Positions 13,968 to 21,616 of a stretch of DNA of 49,228 bases are shown here, piece after piece. Below the pieces are notes generated by a model. The model saw only the letters and a list, made by a program, of their open reading frames with translations. It was not told the origin of the DNA and searched no databases. Made by a program: the position numbers and the translations under genes. This DNA is from Fusicatenibacter sp. (GTDB lineage Bacteria > Bacillota > Clostridia > Lachnospirales > Lachnospiraceae), in assembly GCA_017887445.1 (NCBI GenBank), contig JAGHIA010000111.1, positions 1 through 49,228 of the forward strand, written 5' to 3'. Each line of letters starts with the position of its first letter. Position 1 is the first letter of the stretch.

Positions 13968-15320
13968 ATGGAACAGAAGATTAGTGTGAACATGAGAGAA
14001 ATCCGGGAAGCATATCAGAAGGAGATAGAGAAACATTATGAGAAGAACAAAGTTTCGGCGCTGGCAGTGACAGAGTATTTGGAGCATTCTTCCGCCGCAT
14101 ATCACGGCAGATGTGTCCAGACGCTTCATATTCCCAAAATACTGACAGAGGAGGCTGCCGCGTATTTTGACGAGATTGTGACGACCACTTACGGCATTCT
14201 GGAAAAGGTTATCCGGGAGTATCTGAAAAATCCGGAATACCGGAAGTGCTTTCCGTTTTCCAGAAAGCTGGAGGAATTGATCCTTGTCCCAAACCTGTAT
14301 GACTCGCTGCTTCCCATTGCCCGTTTCGACCTGTTTTTCAACGAGGATGACTGGAGCTTTCAGTTTTGTGAGATCAACAGTGACGGAACCAGCGCCATGA
14401 ACGAGGACTATGTGCTGAATATGGCGCTGGACAGAAATTCCGCTCATCAGAGCATGAAAAAGAAGTATACGTTCCGTACCTTTGAACTGTATGACAGCTG
14501 GGTGCGGACGTTTCTGGAACTGTATGGAACCTATGAAAAAAGAAAAGAGCATCCGTACATTGCCATTGTGGATTTCCTGGAGCATGGCTCGGTGACGGAG
14601 TTTGAGGAATTTCAGAGAAGGTTCCGAAACGCGGGATACGAATGTGAGATCTGTGAGATCACGCGGATGCGCTATGACAACGGCGTGCTGTATTCGCCCC
14701 AGGGGCGTCCGGTGGATGTTGTGTACCGCAGAGCGGTGACCTCCGACGTGATGGCGGCATATTTTGAGGTGCAGCCGTTTTTACAGGCAGTGAAGGAACA
14801 GGCCGTCTGTGTCATTGGTTCTTTCTGCACGCAGATCGTACACAACAAATGGCTGTTTAAGATCCTGCGGGAGGAACCGACGCTTTCCCTTCTCGAGGAG
14901 CGGGAGCAGAAGTTTGTGCTGGAGCATGTCCCTTACACGAATCTTCTGGACAGCCGCTTCTGCCGCATGGAGCATTTGCTGGAGGCGAAGGACCGGTGGA
15001 TCATCAAGCCGCTGGACGCTTATGGCTCCAGAGGTGTATTTGCCGGCGTGGATTACAGTGACAGCCAGTGGGAGCAGCTGGTGGAGGAGCATTTTAACCG
15101 GGGATACATTTATCAGGAATATCACCATCCTTACCGGACGCCCAATATTTATCTGGCCGGGGACGACGCGGCGTTTAGGCTGTATGGGAACCTGTCGGGG
15201 TTGTTTGTGTATAACGGTTCGTTTGCCGGCGTTTATTCCAGACTGTCCGACGGAGGAATCATTTCTTCTCAGTATAATGAAAAGGCTGTGGCCACCCTTG
15301 TGGCGGTTTCGGAAAAATGA
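13968..15320 (+). CDS. ATP-grasp ligase, glutathionylspermidine-synthase-like
   Basis: A 450-residue cytoplasmic protein. Visible features: QFCEINSDGTSAMNEDY (about residues 131-147), which resembles the EIN(A/S)D segment of glutathionylspermidine synthase and related pre-ATP-grasp domains; NKWLFKILREEPTL (about 292-305); and WIIKPLDAYGSRGV (about 344-357), where a lysine and glycine-rich loop fit ATP binding; then IYQEY (about 382-386), a plausible adenine-binding hinge. Such enzymes form an amide bond from a carboxylate and an amine through an acyl phosphate. Because the gene follows a glutamate-cysteine ligase, the likely acceptor or donor is gamma-glutamylcysteine (inference). ATG 13968 has AAAAAAGGAG upstream. 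Exact product not recognised. Confidence 0.68.
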   Translation: MEQKISVNMREIREAYQKEIEKHYEKNKVSALAVTEYLEHSSAAYHGRCVQTLHIPKILTEEAAAYFDEIVTTTYGILEKVIREYLKNPEYRKCFPFSRKLEELILVPNLYDSLLPIARFDLFFNEDDWSFQFCEINSDGTSAMNEDYVLNMALDRNSAHQSMKKKYTFRTFELYDSWVRTFLELYGTYEKRKEHPYIAIVDFLEHGSVTEFEEFQRRFRNAGYECEICEITRMRYDNGVLYSPQGRPVDVVYRRAVTSDVMAAYFEVQPFLQAVKEQAVCVIGSFCTQIVHNKWLFKILREEPTLSLLEEREQKFVLEHVPYTNLLDSRFCRMEHLLEAKDRWIIKPLDAYGSRGVFAGVDYSDSQWEQLVEEHFNRGYIYQEYHHPYRTPNIYLAGDDAAFRLYGNLSGLFVYNGSFAGVYSRLSDGGIISSQYNEKAVATLVAVSEK

Positions 15321-15329
15321 CCGGATGCC

Positions 15330-15357
15330 GTAACCGTTCCGCTGAATGAACTGCTAC
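15330..15357. repeat. Family-1 palindrome (decayed)
   Basis: GTAACCGTTCCGC followed by TGAACTGCTAC: the arms of the family-1 palindrome with several substitutions. It lies 9 bases after the ATP-grasp stop codon. No clear flanking duplication. Confidence 0.5.
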
Positions 15358-15517
15358 GCGAGTTATAATATCTTTAAAATGGTGCATGTTTATGCAATAA
15401 TATGTATAAATATTTATCACATGTCATGCACAGGGAAGAAAAAGGAATTTTTCCGGAAAAATTCAACATATCCCGCTGTTTTTCGTAGAAAAACCTGTAT
15501 GGACGGTAAGAAAGGCA

Positions 15518-15546
15518 TTGACAGAACGGAAAAAAGTCAGTATAGT
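15518..15546 (+). promoter_or_regulatory. Strong sigma-70-type promoter of citrate synthase
   Basis: Consensus TTGACA (15518-15523), 17-bp spacer, TATAGT (15541-15546). The start of transcription would be near 15553, some 325 bases before the citrate synthase start codon. The region 15358-15517 is AT-rich and holds nothing else I can identify. Confidence 0.82.
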
Positions 15547-15552
15547 AAAGAA

Positions 15553-15876
15553 CTAAAGACAGCGCCAAAAGGTCCCAGGCAGGAAGAGGACAACGTTTCG
15601 CGTGAAAAGAGTTGCTTCTTTAAAATGCAGGAAGCAAAGAAAAAGATTGCGGCAAAAATGAAAGGACAGCGATTTCATCGTTTTTTCAAAAGACAAAATG
15701 ATGGAAAGAAAGATAAATCCTGCATTATGACAAGCGCGATATTTTTGCGGAACGCAAAGGAACAAAGCGTTTGCACAGGCGGAAAAGATATTTCGCAAGA
15801 AAGCGCCGCTGCCTGCAGGGGCAAAGGGAGGCTGTTTCCGAACATATGAGAAAGAAGGAAAGGGGCAGGGATCACA
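15553..15876 (+). promoter_or_regulatory. Long 5' leader of citrate synthase
   Basis: About 325 bases of purine-rich sequence between promoter and start codon. It contains TTGCTTC/GAAGCAA (around 15611-15637), CGAT/ATCG followed by TTTTTT (about 15670-15685), and CCGCTGCC/GGGGCA-type pairings near 15812-15826. None matches a riboswitch class that I can recognise (no T-box, TPP, SAM or purine consensus). A short lysine-rich open frame crosses it but lacks a ribosome binding site. Regulatory role is inference from length alone. Confidence 0.4.
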
Positions 15877-17244
15877 ATGGGTATCAACTGTGAAAATCTG
15901 GATGAAAAATTTAACGAACTGGTGGAATACAGCAAAAGATCCGGAAAAATCGATTTATCTTTATACACGGAGTATGATGTAAAACGAGGCCTCCGCGATT
16001 CCAGCGGACAGGGCGTGCTGACGGGACTGACGGAGATTTCCGATGTCCTTGCGTTCGATGTGGATGAAAACGGCGAGAAATATCCGGTGGACGGAAGCCT
16101 GTACTATCAGGGATATAATGTCGGCGATCTGATCCGCGGCATCGACGCCCGGCGCTTCGGTTTCGAGGAGATCATCTATCTTCTGCTGTTCGGGGATCTT
16201 CCCACCCAGGCGCAGCTGGAGGAATTTAAGGAGATCCTCAGCTACTACCGGGATCTGCCGGATACCTTCGTGCGCGACGTGGTAATGAAGGCCACCAGCA
16301 AAAATATGATGAACACGCTGCAAAGATGTGTTCTGACCTTATATTCCTACGACGAGAACCCGGACGACACTTCGATTCCAAATGTACTGCGCCAGTCGCT
16401 GAGTCTGATCGCCAAGCTTCCGCAGATTGCCGTGTATGGCTACCATGCGTACCGTCATTACCACGAAAATCAGAACCTGTTTATCCGCAATCCCAAGCCG
16501 GAGTTATCCATGGCGGAGAATATTCTGCAGATGCTTCACCCGGACGGCGCTTACACAGAGCTGGAGGCGAAGGTTCTGGATGTGGCGCTGATCCTCCACG
16601 CGGACCACGGCGGCGGAAACAACTCTACGTTTACCACTCATGTGGTATCCTCCTCCGGCACAGATACATATTCTGCCATTGCCGCGTCCCTCAGTTCCCT
16701 GAAAGGGCCGAGACACGGCGGCGCGAACCTGAAGGTCATGGAGATGTTTGAGAATATCAAGTCGAATGTTTCCGACTGGGAGAACGAGGAGGAACTGAGA
16801 ACGTATCTGATGCAGATGCTGGACAAAAAAGCCTTCGACAACAGCGGTCTGATCTACGGTATGGGCCATGCGGTATACACGCTCTCTGACCCGCGGTGCG
16901 TGATCCTGAAACGGTACGCCAGGAAGCTTTCCGTGGAGAAGCAGGCGGAAAAAGAGTTTGCCCTTTATGAGCGTGTGGAGCGGATCGCCGGAGACTGTAT
17001 CGCGAGACGGCGGCGTCTGCTGAAGCCGGTATGCGCCAATGTGGATTTCTACAGCGGTTTCGTTTACGCCATGCTCGGCCTGCCGCAGGAGCTGTACACG
17101 CCGATCTTCGCCATCTCCAGGATCGCGGGATGGTCCGCCCACCGGATCGAGGAGCTGGTCAACGAGGGAAAGATCATCCGTCCGGCCTACAAATATGTGG
17201 GACATCACAAAGAGTACCGGAACGTGGAGGAGAGAGAGGCGTAG
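15877..17244 (+). CDS. gltA: Citrate synthase
   Basis: A 455-residue cytoplasmic enzyme that condenses oxaloacetate and acetyl-CoA to citrate. The catalytic residues can be placed: H280 (GPRHGGAN), H331 (YGMGHAVY) and D390 (ANVDFYSG), corresponding to the His-His-Asp triad of Si-citrate synthases. The block HADHGGGNNSTF (241 onward) is also typical. The N-terminal ~50-residue extension makes it longer than the ~370-residue archaeal-type enzyme and similar to other clostridial forms. GGAAAGGGGCAGGG lies upstream of ATG 15877. Single gene with a strong promoter and a long leader; in anaerobes it feeds glutamate synthesis. A 2-methylcitrate synthase activity cannot be excluded. Confidence 0.93.
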   Translation: MGINCENLDEKFNELVEYSKRSGKIDLSLYTEYDVKRGLRDSSGQGVLTGLTEISDVLAFDVDENGEKYPVDGSLYYQGYNVGDLIRGIDARRFGFEEIIYLLLFGDLPTQAQLEEFKEILSYYRDLPDTFVRDVVMKATSKNMMNTLQRCVLTLYSYDENPDDTSIPNVLRQSLSLIAKLPQIAVYGYHAYRHYHENQNLFIRNPKPELSMAENILQMLHPDGAYTELEAKVLDVALILHADHGGGNNSTFTTHVVSSSGTDTYSAIAASLSSLKGPRHGGANLKVMEMFENIKSNVSDWENEEELRTYLMQMLDKKAFDNSGLIYGMGHAVYTLSDPRCVILKRYARKLSVEKQAEKEFALYERVERIAGDCIARRRRLLKPVCANVDFYSGFVYAMLGLPQELYTPIFAISRIAGWSAHRIEELVNEGKIIRPAYKYVGHHKEYRNVEEREA

Positions 17245-17333
17245 CGTGTGTTTGAACATTTATTCCTGCAATCTGCACGCCCCACAGACTTTGACGCGCA
17301 TCTTGCAGAAAGCTATTTTCAGACATGCTCCAG
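17245..17333. repeat. Family-2 palindromic repeat, full copy
   Basis: Left half GCGTGTGTTTGAACATT, CCTGCAATCTGCACGCC; right half GACGCGCATCTTGCAGAAAG, TTTTCAGACATGCTCC. The two halves are imperfect inverted copies. It begins directly after the citrate synthase stop codon and has no nested family-1 copy. Confidence 0.7.
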
Positions 17334-17379
17334 GAGAACAGCGGAAGAAACATGAGATATTGTGGGAAAGGAGATGCGT

Positions 17380-18771
17380 ATGTCACGGAAAATGTCTCGT
17401 AACAAGAAACGAAGGCATCTTCGGGAGCTGGTGGGCGTGGCCTGCGTTCTTGCCATTCTTGCCGGCGGTATGTATTATCTGAAAAACCGGCAGGATCAGC
17501 AGAATGTGGGGCAGTCTGCCTCGGCGGCGGGAGCGGAGCAGGGAAAAGGCGGGGAAACGGCCGGAGTACAGAACGCTTCCGGTCAGACCAAGGATACCTC
17601 CAGGCAGGAGCCGGCCGCGGATTCCCAGGGGGAGCAGGAGGAACCCGCCCAGACGCTGTCAGAGTCTGCGGAACAGTCTTCCGGCGAACCGTCACAACAG
17701 GAGAAGGCGCCAGGGAATGGAGAGCCGGATGCCGGGACGGAAAAGGCTCCAGAGGAAACAACTCTTGCGGGAACGTATGTGCCGATCAGCTGGGCAGGCG
17801 TCAGCGGCGACCGGATTCTGATCTGCCAGACAGACGCGATCGAGATTCGGGATCTTCACAATCAGGTGCTGAAATCTTACCCTGGTCTTGGAAAAATCAT
17901 TCAGGGGGCGGCGGCGGTCTACACCAACGGGTCGGCTGCCTATTATGCCGCAGAGTCGGAGAGCGGCGACAGAAGCGTCTGGCGGCTGCGCTTGTCAGAC
18001 GGCGGGAAAGAGGAAGTGATGGCTCTGGAGGATAACTGGCAGCTTGCCGGGGTGAATGAGGATTTTCTCTATTATACGGTCTGGAACGGGGACGGCATGG
18101 AGAACATGCTGAAGGCCCGCAGCCTTTCTGACGGCGGCGAGTATGAGATCGGGAAAAATGTAGACGAGGTGACGGTGCTGCCGGAGCATGTGGTCACCAT
18201 GGGTCTGCGTTTTGATATCTCGCCGGTGGAGCTTAAAACCTGCAGTCCCGACGGAAGCAATGCGGTGACCATCGGCGCGTATGTGAACGCCTGTCTGGTG
18301 GAGGAGGACCGGATTTATTATCTGGAGTATGGCAGCGATTACGGATATCTTCCAACAAATCTGAAATCCTGCCGCCTGAACGGAGGAGAGACCCAGGTTC
18401 TCGCGGAAAACCTGAATGCGCTTTCTTTTTCTCTGGCGGGAGAGCATAGAATCTTCTATGCGGCTTCCAGCGAGGGAGCGGATATCTCCCAGGCCGGGTA
18501 TCTGTTTTATGATTATCAGACCGGTGAGACGGAGAAGGCCGCGGACAGCGGCGATTACATACAATTTCTGTGCAGCGGCGGCAGCAGAGCGTATCTGGAA
18601 AAAGAAAACGAGATTGTGGTCTATGATTTTCAGACGGGGCAGTTTCTGGAGGAGCGCCAGCAGCTGCCAGAGGACAGCTATGTTGTGGAAGGATTTATGG
18701 CCGATGGAAGGTTCTTTGAGGTGCTCCAGTCCTCCGACCACAGAGTGGATGTGGTCCTGGCTGAGTTTTGA
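17380..18771 (+). CDS. Membrane-anchored hypothetical protein with predicted beta-propeller (DUF5050-like)
   Basis: A 463-residue protein of unknown function. A basic N-terminus (SRNKKRRHLREL) is followed by one transmembrane segment (about 17-35), then a low-complexity linker rich in Ala, Glu, Gln and Ser (about 40-130), and then a globular outer region with repeated strands of the type RIYYLEYGSD, GEYEIGKN and YLFYDYQTGE, which look like propeller blades as in DUF5050 proteins. The topology puts the propeller outside the cell. ATG 17380 is preferred: AAAGGAG (17367-17373) lies 6 bases ahead, while ATG 17374 and GTG 17362 crowd or overlap it. Family-2 repeat upstream, terminator downstream. 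Function not recognised. Confidence 0.75.
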   Translation: MSRKMSRNKKRRHLRELVGVACVLAILAGGMYYLKNRQDQQNVGQSASAAGAEQGKGGETAGVQNASGQTKDTSRQEPAADSQGEQEEPAQTLSESAEQSSGEPSQQEKAPGNGEPDAGTEKAPEETTLAGTYVPISWAGVSGDRILICQTDAIEIRDLHNQVLKSYPGLGKIIQGAAAVYTNGSAAYYAAESESGDRSVWRLRLSDGGKEEVMALEDNWQLAGVNEDFLYYTVWNGDGMENMLKARSLSDGGEYEIGKNVDEVTVLPEHVVTMGLRFDISPVELKTCSPDGSNAVTIGAYVNACLVEEDRIYYLEYGSDYGYLPTNLKSCRLNGGETQVLAENLNALSFSLAGEHRIFYAASSEGADISQAGYLFYDYQTGETEKAADSGDYIQFLCSGGSRAYLEKENEIVVYDFQTGQFLEERQQLPEDSYVVEGFMADGRFFEVLQSSDHRVDVVLAEF

Positions 18772-18780
18772 TGGAAAATC

Positions 18781-18808
18781 GTAACAGTGCAGCTGGCTGA
18801 ACTGTTAC
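18781..18808. repeat. Family-1 palindrome with near-perfect 8-bp flanks
   Basis: Arms GTAACAGTGCAGC (18781-18793) and GCTGAACTGTTAC (18796-18808) around TG. Flanks GGAAAATC (18773-18780) and GGGAAATC (18809-18816) agree at 7 of 8 bases, consistent with a target-site duplication. Confidence 0.8.
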
Positions 18809-18881
18809 GGGAAATCCGGAAGGCCGCATCGGAGAGGTTTGCATGGAAGCGGACAGCAGATATTTAGAAAGGTGATTCACA

Positions 18882-18926
18882 GGGGCCGCCGCATAAAACA
18901 ACCGCGGCGGCCCCCTTTGTTTTCTG
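18882..18926 (+). terminator. GC-rich terminator between convergent genes
   Basis: GGGGCCGCCGC (18882-18892) pairs perfectly with GCGGCGGCCCC (18904-18914); TTTGTTTTC follows on the plus strand. It would end the hypothetical gene's transcript and perhaps also the opposing ABC genes. Confidence 0.8.
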
Positions 18927-18949
18927 TGGTATATGTCGGAACAGACGGC

Positions 18950-19753
18950 TCAATGGCGTTTCAGATACTGCTTTTCCAGAACGCTGACTGCCACATAAAG
19001 CAGCGTGGCGATGATACAGAGAACAAGGATGCACATGATGACCATGTTCAGCTGAAAAACCTGGCTTCCATAGATGATCAGATAGCCAAGTCCGCTTCTG
19101 GCACCGATAAATTCTCCGATTACAACACCGACCAGGCAAAGTCCGATGTTGACCTTAAAGGTGCTCAGAAGAAACGGTACCGAGGAGGGCAGGATAACCT
19201 TAAATAAGGTATCCTTTTTCTTCCCTCCCAGGGTATAGATCAATTTGACCGCGTCCGGATCCACTTCCTGAAAACCGCTGTACAGGCTGATGATGGAGCC
19301 AAAGATTGCCACAGACATACCGGCGACGACGATGGTGCGCATATTTGCGCCCAGCCACACGATCAGAAGGGGAGCCATGGCTGATTTTGGCAGACTGTTG
19401 AGCACCACCAGATACGGCTCCATGACGGCGGAAAAACGTGGACACAGCCAAAGCAGCACAGCAAAGCCGATGCCAAAAAGGATTACCAGAAAAAAGCTGA
19501 TCAGTGTTTCCGCCAGAGTGATCCCGATATGGACCAGAAGCTGCTGACCAAGGCACATGGTCCAAAAGGTTTCCACAACGCGGGACGGACTGGAAAAGAT
19601 AAAAGAGTCGATCCATCCAAGGGCAGCGGAGATTTCCCACAGCGCCAGAAAAGCGATCAGCAGAAAAACCCTAGCCGCACGGATCTGAAGCTTTTTCTTC
19701 CTCTGCTTTTTCAGAAACAGTTCCTGGGGGGTCAGGATGCGTTCAGGTTTCAT
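18950..19753 (-). CDS. ABC transporter permease, NitT/TauT (SsuC-like) type
   Basis: A 267-residue inner-membrane permease with about six transmembrane helices, the first at roughly residues 28-48. The ATPase-contact loop is visible as KLIYTLGGKKKDTLFKVILP (about 169-188). PKSAMAPLLIVWLGA is typical of the SsuC/TauC/ThiX-like group. It overlaps the ATPase gene by 11 bases, so the two are translationally coupled. No periplasmic-type binding protein gene is adjacent, so the substrate (sulfonate, nitrate, thiamine precursor, guanidine or other) stays open. A GC-rich terminator lies after the stop. Confidence 0.88.
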   Translation of the reverse strand: MKPERILTPQELFLKKQRKKKLQIRAARVFLLIAFLALWEISAALGWIDSFIFSSPSRVVETFWTMCLGQQLLVHIGITLAETLISFFLVILFGIGFAVLLWLCPRFSAVMEPYLVVLNSLPKSAMAPLLIVWLGANMRTIVVAGMSVAIFGSIISLYSGFQEVDPDAVKLIYTLGGKKKDTLFKVILPSSVPFLLSTFKVNIGLCLVGVVIGEFIGARSGLGYLIIYGSQVFQLNMVIMCILVLCIIATLLYVAVSVLEKQYLKRH

Positions 19754-20513
19754 TTTGGTTCAGCTCCTTCCATATCTGATTGAAATAGGTTTTAAATTCC
19801 GGAGCATTGCGGCAGGCCATAGGCGTCCGGTCTTCCATGGCGAAGGTCAGAGGAAGCTCCGCCTGGATATGAGCGGGACGTTTGGTGAGTACAAGCACAC
19901 GGTCCGCCATGCTGATGGCCTCGGAGATGTCGTGGGTGACCAGTAGGGCAGTCTTCCCTTCCCGGCGGATGATCTTTCCGATATCGTCGCTGACCAGCAG
20001 CCGGGTCTGATAGTCTAAAGCGGAGAAGGGTTCGTCCAGAAGTACGAGGGCAGGCTCCAGCACCAGTGTCCGGATCAGGGCGGCTCTCTGGCGCATACCG
20101 CCGGACAGCTGGGACGGCCGTGCGTTTTTGAAATCTTCCAGACCGTAGGTACGCATCATCTCCTCGGCTTTTTCTTTTTTTTCCCTGGTGACCCCGTGCT
20201 GGATCTCCAGGCCCAGCAGGATGTTGCTGAACACAGTACGCCACTCAAACAGATGGTCCCGCTGAAGCATGTAACCGATATTGACCAGAGAATGAGAGAG
20301 CGGTTCCCCTTTTATGAGAATTTCACCTTGCTCAGGCTGCAGAAGACCGGAGATCAGGTTCAGGATCGTACTTTTCCCGCAGCCGCTGGGGCCGACCAGC
20401 GCAACAAACTCCCCTTCACCGATGGAAAAATTAATGTCGGTCAGCGCAGGCGTCTCGCCCTCCATGGTATGGTAGGACAGGGATATATTTTTTAACTCCA
20501 GTAAAGGTTCCAT
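19743..20513 (-). CDS. ABC transporter ATPase, NitT/TauT (SsuB-like) type
   Basis: A 256-residue cytoplasmic ATPase. Walker A GPSGCGKST (about 40-48), Q-loop in YMLQRDHLFEWRT, signature LSGGMRQRAALIR, Walker B LVLLDEPFSALD and the switch histidine LVTHDISEA are all present. It is the first gene of a two-gene unit with the overlapping permease gene. Start ATG 20513 has AAGGAGGTATCT upstream. Its leader contains two mutually exclusive hairpins, one of them a terminator, so expression is probably attenuated by a ligand or by translation. The lack of a binding-protein gene is odd for this class. Confidence 0.9.
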   Translation of the reverse strand: MEPLLELKNISLSYHTMEGETPALTDINFSIGEGEFVALVGPSGCGKSTILNLISGLLQPEQGEILIKGEPLSHSLVNIGYMLQRDHLFEWRTVFSNILLGLEIQHGVTREKKEKAEEMMRTYGLEDFKNARPSQLSGGMRQRAALIRTLVLEPALVLLDEPFSALDYQTRLLVSDDIGKIIRREGKTALLVTHDISEAISMADRVLVLTKRPAHIQAELPLTFAMEDRTPMACRNAPEFKTYFNQIWKELNQNET

Positions 20514-20539
20514 AGATACCTCCTTGCAACGGTTGGCTT

Positions 20540-20597
20540 AAAAGGCAGGAACTGTCATGGTGTTTTACAGATCCTGCCGTGGAAACGGCAGTGTCTG
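20540..20597 (-). promoter_or_regulatory. Attenuator-like leader: competing antiterminator and terminator hairpins
   Basis: On the minus strand, hairpin 1 is CAGA-CA-CTGCCG / CGGCAG-GA-TCTG (bases 20597-20568). Hairpin 2 is GGCAGGA-T-CTGT / ACAG-T-TCCTGCC (20578-20544) followed by TTTT: a good terminator. The 3' arm of hairpin 1 (20579-20568) is the same sequence as the 5' arm of hairpin 2, so only one can form. The arrangement is that of a riboswitch or attenuator. It matches no class that I recognise. Confidence 0.65.
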
Positions 20598-20613
20598 AAA
20601 AGGTTTTCTGCCT

Positions 20614-20642
20614 TTTATACCATAATATATGTAAAATCGAAA
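20614..20642 (-). promoter_or_regulatory. Promoter of the ABC transporter genes
   Basis: On the minus strand TGG-TATAAA (extended -10, 20622-20614) with TTTCGA 17 bases upstream (20642-20637). The start of transcription would be near 20607, just before the competing hairpins. Confidence 0.55.
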
Positions 20643-20795
20643 ATTCCCGTTACAGTTCACAGCCGTTCACAGTAACTTCACGGCTCCAAGGAGAATTCGC
20701 TTTGCGAAGGGGAACGGAAGGATGTAGCAACGCAGTAATTGACTTTTACCGTTCCCCTGAGTTAAAATAGAAAAGCATATCCCGCACATACAGAC

Positions 20796-20955
20796 GGCGG
20801 GAGGTAGCAGTTCAGCCTGTCACTATCCCGCGAGGTGTTTTCGCGCAGAATGTGCGAAAATCCCCAGGCCTGCAGCGCGAAACTGCATGAAATGCAGTTT
20901 CTGTGCATCGCGAAGCGTGTAACGGTTCAGCGGCGCTGAACTGTTACGGCGGGAG
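20796..20955 (+). mobile_element. Full 144-bp palindromic MITE-like element with perfect 8-bp direct repeats
   Basis: The element 20804-20947 begins with GTAGCAGTTCAGCC and ends with a complete palindrome, GTAACGGTTCAGC (20919-20931) / GCTGAACTGTTAC (20935-20947). In between are TTTCGCGCA/TGTGCGAAA and GAAACTGCAT/ATGCAGTTTC hairpins. Identical octamers GGCGGGAG stand at 20796-20803 and 20948-20955. It sits directly upstream of queH, whose ribosome binding site starts about 13 bases after the right octamer. It carries no coding frame. Confidence 0.85.
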
Positions 20956-20976
20956 TTTATCACAGTGAGGAATGAG

Positions 20977-21591
20977 ATGGCCAACAAGAGAAATTATCAA
21001 AAGGAACTGGAGCGGGTGATCGAAGGGTTGGAGGGAAAAGTTCCAACGCTTTTGCTGCACAGCTGCTGCGCGCCTTGCAGCAGTTATGTGCTGGAGTATC
21101 TGTCCAGGTATTTCCGGATCACCGTGTTCTACTATAATCCCAATATCTATCCTCCGGAGGAATACGGAAAGAGAGTGCAGGAGCAGCAGGACCTGATCCG
21201 GCAGATGGAAGTGGTCCACCCGGTAAAATTTCTGGAGGGTGCGTATGACACAGAGCGCTTTTACCAGATGGCCCGGGGCATGGAGCAGCTGCCGGAGGGC
21301 GGCCAGCGCTGCTTTGCCTGTTATGAGCTGCGGCTTCGGGAGGCTGCCGGGATCGCGCGGCAGATGGGAGCGGATTATTTCACCACCACGCTCTCCATCA
21401 GTCCCATGAAAAACGCGGAGAAGCTCAATGAGATCGGGGAGCGGCTGGCGCAGGAATACGGGGTACGGTATCTGAATTCCGATTTCAAAAAGAAAAACGG
21501 ATACCGCCGGTCGGTGGAGCTGTCAGAAATTTATGGCCTGTACCGTCAGAATTACTGCGGCTGTGTGTTCTCCATGCGGGAACGCGTTTAA
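20977..21591 (+). CDS. queH: Epoxyqueuosine reductase QueH
   Basis: A 204-residue enzyme of the QueH (formerly DUF208) family, which reduces epoxyqueuosine to queuosine in tRNA, the non-cobalamin alternative to QueG. The cysteine pattern is complete: HSCCAPC (C30, C31, C34), CFAC (C112, C115) and CGC (C194, C196), binding an iron-sulfur cluster and a further metal. ATG 20977 is preferred because GAGGA (20967-20971) precedes it; an in-frame GTG at 20965 overlaps that site. It lies 25 bases ahead of argH and is probably co-transcribed with it, though the two functions are unrelated. A full MITE-like element is inserted just upstream, and I see no separate promoter between. Confidence 0.94.
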   Translation: MANKRNYQKELERVIEGLEGKVPTLLLHSCCAPCSSYVLEYLSRYFRITVFYYNPNIYPPEEYGKRVQEQQDLIRQMEVVHPVKFLEGAYDTERFYQMARGMEQLPEGGQRCFACYELRLREAAGIARQMGADYFTTTLSISPMKNAEKLNEIGERLAQEYGVRYLNSDFKKKNGYRRSVELSEIYGLYRQNYCGCVFSMRERV

Positions 21592-21616
21592 GAAAATACG
21601 AAAGAGAGGAAACGAT

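Noticed and set aside
15346-15849. 167-codon open frame in the citrate synthase leader
   Set aside because: No ribosome binding site, odd Lys/Cys/Arg-rich content, and the strong promoter at 15518 lies inside it.
15553-15876. T-box leader
   Set aside because: No GGTGG-type antiterminator motif is present.
18950-20513. Calling the transporter a sulfonate (ssu) or taurine system
   Set aside because: Permease and ATPase fit several substrate classes and no binding protein is present to decide.
20540-20640. TPP, purine or guanidine riboswitch before the ABC genes
   Set aside because: I looked for the conserved cores of these classes and found none; only the competing hairpins are supported.
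20640-20670. Another family-1 palindrome (GTTACAGTTCAC...GTTCACAGTAAC)
   Set aside because: The words look similar, but the orientation of GTTAC/GTAAC is reversed relative to the family and the two sides pair poorly.
20708-20758. Inverted repeat GGGGAACGG / CCGTTCCCC as a terminator
   Set aside because: The arms pair well but the loop is about 30 bases and no T-run follows; nature unclear, so not listed as a feature.
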